A stretch of DNA of 5,940 nt, taken from positions 1 through 5,940 of the forward strand of contig UQOJ01000080.1 of the NCBI GenBank assembly GCA_900542635.1, written 5' to 3'. Below are positions 4,598-5,940 of the stretch, piece after piece; the stretch's first letter is position 1, and each line of letters begins with the position of its first letter. A program made the position numbers and the translations under genes. The stretch comes from an uncultured Collinsella sp. (lineage in GTDB: Bacteria; Actinomycetota; Coriobacteriia; Coriobacteriales; Coriobacteriaceae). The notes under the pieces are model-generated. The model was not told the origin of the DNA, did no database searches, and was given only the letters and a program-made list of their open reading frames with translations.

Positions 4598-5891
4598 AGG
4601 GCAGGGACTTTCGGCTCATCGTCGAGCTGCGGAATGGTGCCCACCACGTTGTCCGCCAGCCAATTCATCTCGACAATCTGCGTGCTCGGCAGCGGAGGGA
4701 AGCCTTCGATCTGTACCACGCCGTTCTGGCTGTGGAGCTCGCCGCCAAAGGGGTTGATGGATCCCTCAACAATGCCATTGCGGAGGAGCTGAACAAGCTT
4801 GCGCGTCTGATAGGGCAGGCCCGGAGCGTAGCGAATGTCGATAACGCCTGAGCTCATGCCGTACCAGTAGTTGACGGCGCGCACTTGCTGCTCATCGGCG
4901 GTTTCGTCCCACGTGCCGTGCAGCAGGCTTTTCACGATAAGTTCGTAGTAACGCCCCCAGTTCCAGACGGGCATGGCGATGCCGGTAACCTTGCCATCGA
5001 CCAAGCGGTGAAGCCCGTAGGCCGTTGGGTCTTCGAGCGACTTTGACATGTCAGCGCCGGTCATGACGCTTACATCTTCGCGGCACATGGCCTCGGCAAG
5101 GCCTCCGGCGGGCACATCGCCCCAGGTTAGGATAATTTGTGCACGGGGGTCGAGTAGCGAGGCGCCAATCGCAAAGGCGTTGATCTCGCTGAGTGCGCCC
5201 GAGGCGAAGACCGACGCGTGGTAACCGATGCGGTGGTTGTCCGCCATGCTGGCGGCAAGGGCGCCCAGGAGAAACTTGGCCTCGTACATCTTTCCAAAGT
5301 ACGAACGGACGCTTTGGTGGGGAAGGCCGATAGAACAGTTAAGGAACCGAACCTGGGGATACTCAACGGCTGCCCTGAGCGTGTATTCCATCAGGCGGTG
5401 CGAGGTCGAGAAGATGACGCTGTCTCCATGTTTGACAGCCGTTTCCACGGCGGCGTAGAACACGTCCGGATCGTGGCAGTCCTCGAACGCCTCGGTGCGC
5501 ACGATACCGCCAAAGTGCTCATCGAGATACTGACGCCCTTGGTCGTGCAGGCTGTCCCAACTCGACGTCGCACAGGGGAACTCATGGATAAAGGCGATGC
5601 GCAGGGGATTGGCCGCCGAATAGACGGTCTTGCCCATAAAGAAGTTGAGCACGCCGGAGGTGGACTTGGCGGGCGACTCTTCCTCATCGACGCTCGGTGC
5701 TTCGACAAGATCGACCTTGTCCTCGTCATTTTTGCCGGCAATGACCAGCTCACGCCAAATCTTACACAGGCGGTTTACGACGATATCCGTCGGCGTATCC
5801 AGCAGGCGGTCCTGGTTGTACACATTGAGGTAGACGAGCATGGCGTCTGCGGGCGTAATGTCCAGGTGGTCGCCGCCCGCGCGAAGGTAGG
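4594..5891 (-). CDS. BMP family (PnrA-like) substrate-binding-type protein, 5'-truncated by the contig end
   Basis: The frame is open from the insert end at 5891 to a TGA at 4596-4594, giving 431 visible residues. The N-terminus lies beyond the contig. The ATG at 5841 is internal, since coding continues upstream (YLRAGGDHLDITPADA...). Visible residues 1-50 resemble a helical segment I recall from large BMP proteins of Firmicutes and Coriobacteria (TPADAMLVYLNVYNQ). An acidic linker follows (about 55-80, EEESPAKS). The BMP/PnrA-like fold spans about 96-360, with LRIAFIHEF, SSWDSLHDQGRQYLDE, VIFSTSHRLMEYTL, FLNCSIGL, YFGKMYEAKFLLGALAAS, RIGYHA and INAFAIGASLLDP, a typical BMP series. Members bind nucleosides or related ligands, usually for ABC import. 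Whether this one is exported cannot be seen because the N-terminus is missing, and no transporter genes are visible. It overlaps the phosphoesterase by 4 bp and forms an operon with it. Confidence 0.87.
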
Positions 5892-5940
5892 CTGTCTCTT
5901 ATACACATCTCCGAGCCCACGAGACTAAGGCGAATCTCGT
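5892..5940 (-). other. Nextera P7/Read 2 sequencing adapter, inverted copy (artificial)
   Basis: Exact reverse complement of bases 1-48 plus one more base: mosaic end CTGTCTCTTATACACATCT (5892-5910), Read 2 tail complement CCGAGCCCACGAGAC (5911-5925), index TAAGGCGA (5926-5933, which I recognise as N701), and the start of the P7 primer complement ATCTCGT (5934-5940). The genomic insert ends at 5891, inside the BMP-like gene. Confidence 0.98.

Noticed and set aside
5839..5841. ATG on the minus strand at 5841 as the start of the BMP-like gene
   Set aside because: The frame stays open and protein-like to the insert end, and the upstream residues fit the family segment before MLVYLNVYNQ, so the true start lies outside the contig.
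5218..5928. Plus-strand ORF of 236 codons opposite the BMP-like gene
   Set aside because: It is antisense to a clearly homologous gene and terminates in adapter sequence.
1..5940. Terminal inverted repeats suggesting a transposon or linear element
   Set aside because: The repeats are exact Nextera adapter with index and P7 sequence, and there is no transposase gene inside. The Tn5 mosaic end here is from library preparation.

Overview
This is a 5.94-kb assembled contig with sequencing adapter at both ends. Bases 1-48 and 5892-5940 are an Illumina Nextera (Tn5) Read 2/P7-side adapter in inverted orientation, including what I recognise as the N701 index. Only about 49-5891 is genomic, and the genes at both edges are cut by the ends of the insert.

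The genomic part is bacterial, GC-rich with C/G-ending codons, and made of ordinary housekeeping genes. EF-Tu, L33, tRNA-Trp, SecE, NusG, L11 and L1, together with a large BMP-type protein and its partner phosphatase, suggest an actinobacterium, most likely a coriobacterium such as Collinsella. The taxon is inferred from recalled protein resemblance, not from a search.

Plus strand, left to right: the 3' three quarters of tuf (EF-Tu) and a strong terminator; a 279-bp intergenic region with a good sigma-70-type promoter (TTGACA, extended -10); rpmG (L33, 49 aa); tRNA-Trp(CCA); a terminator-like hairpin; secE; nusG, only 3 bp after secE; a 120-bp leader; rplK (L11); an intergenic segment with a structure resembling the ribosomal protein L1 binding site directly against the rplA Shine-Dalgarno; rplA (L1); and a strong terminator. 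rplJ, rplL and rpoBC do not follow rplA here.

Minus strand, right to left, converging on rplA: a 5'-truncated BMP/PnrA-like substrate-binding-type protein, then a calcineurin-like metallophosphoesterase whose start overlaps the upstream stop by 4 bp (ATGA). A perfect 18-bp-stem palindrome begins in the phosphoesterase stop codon and probably terminates this operon.

I see no mobile element, CRISPR array, defence system or clearly new system. The most useful observations are the adapter contamination (which creates false ORFs ending in CLLYTSPSPRD and false 48-bp terminal inverted repeats), the probable L1 autoregulatory site ahead of rplA, the palindrome at the convergent junction, and the coupled BMP-like/phosphoesterase pair with its non-canonical first metal motif.
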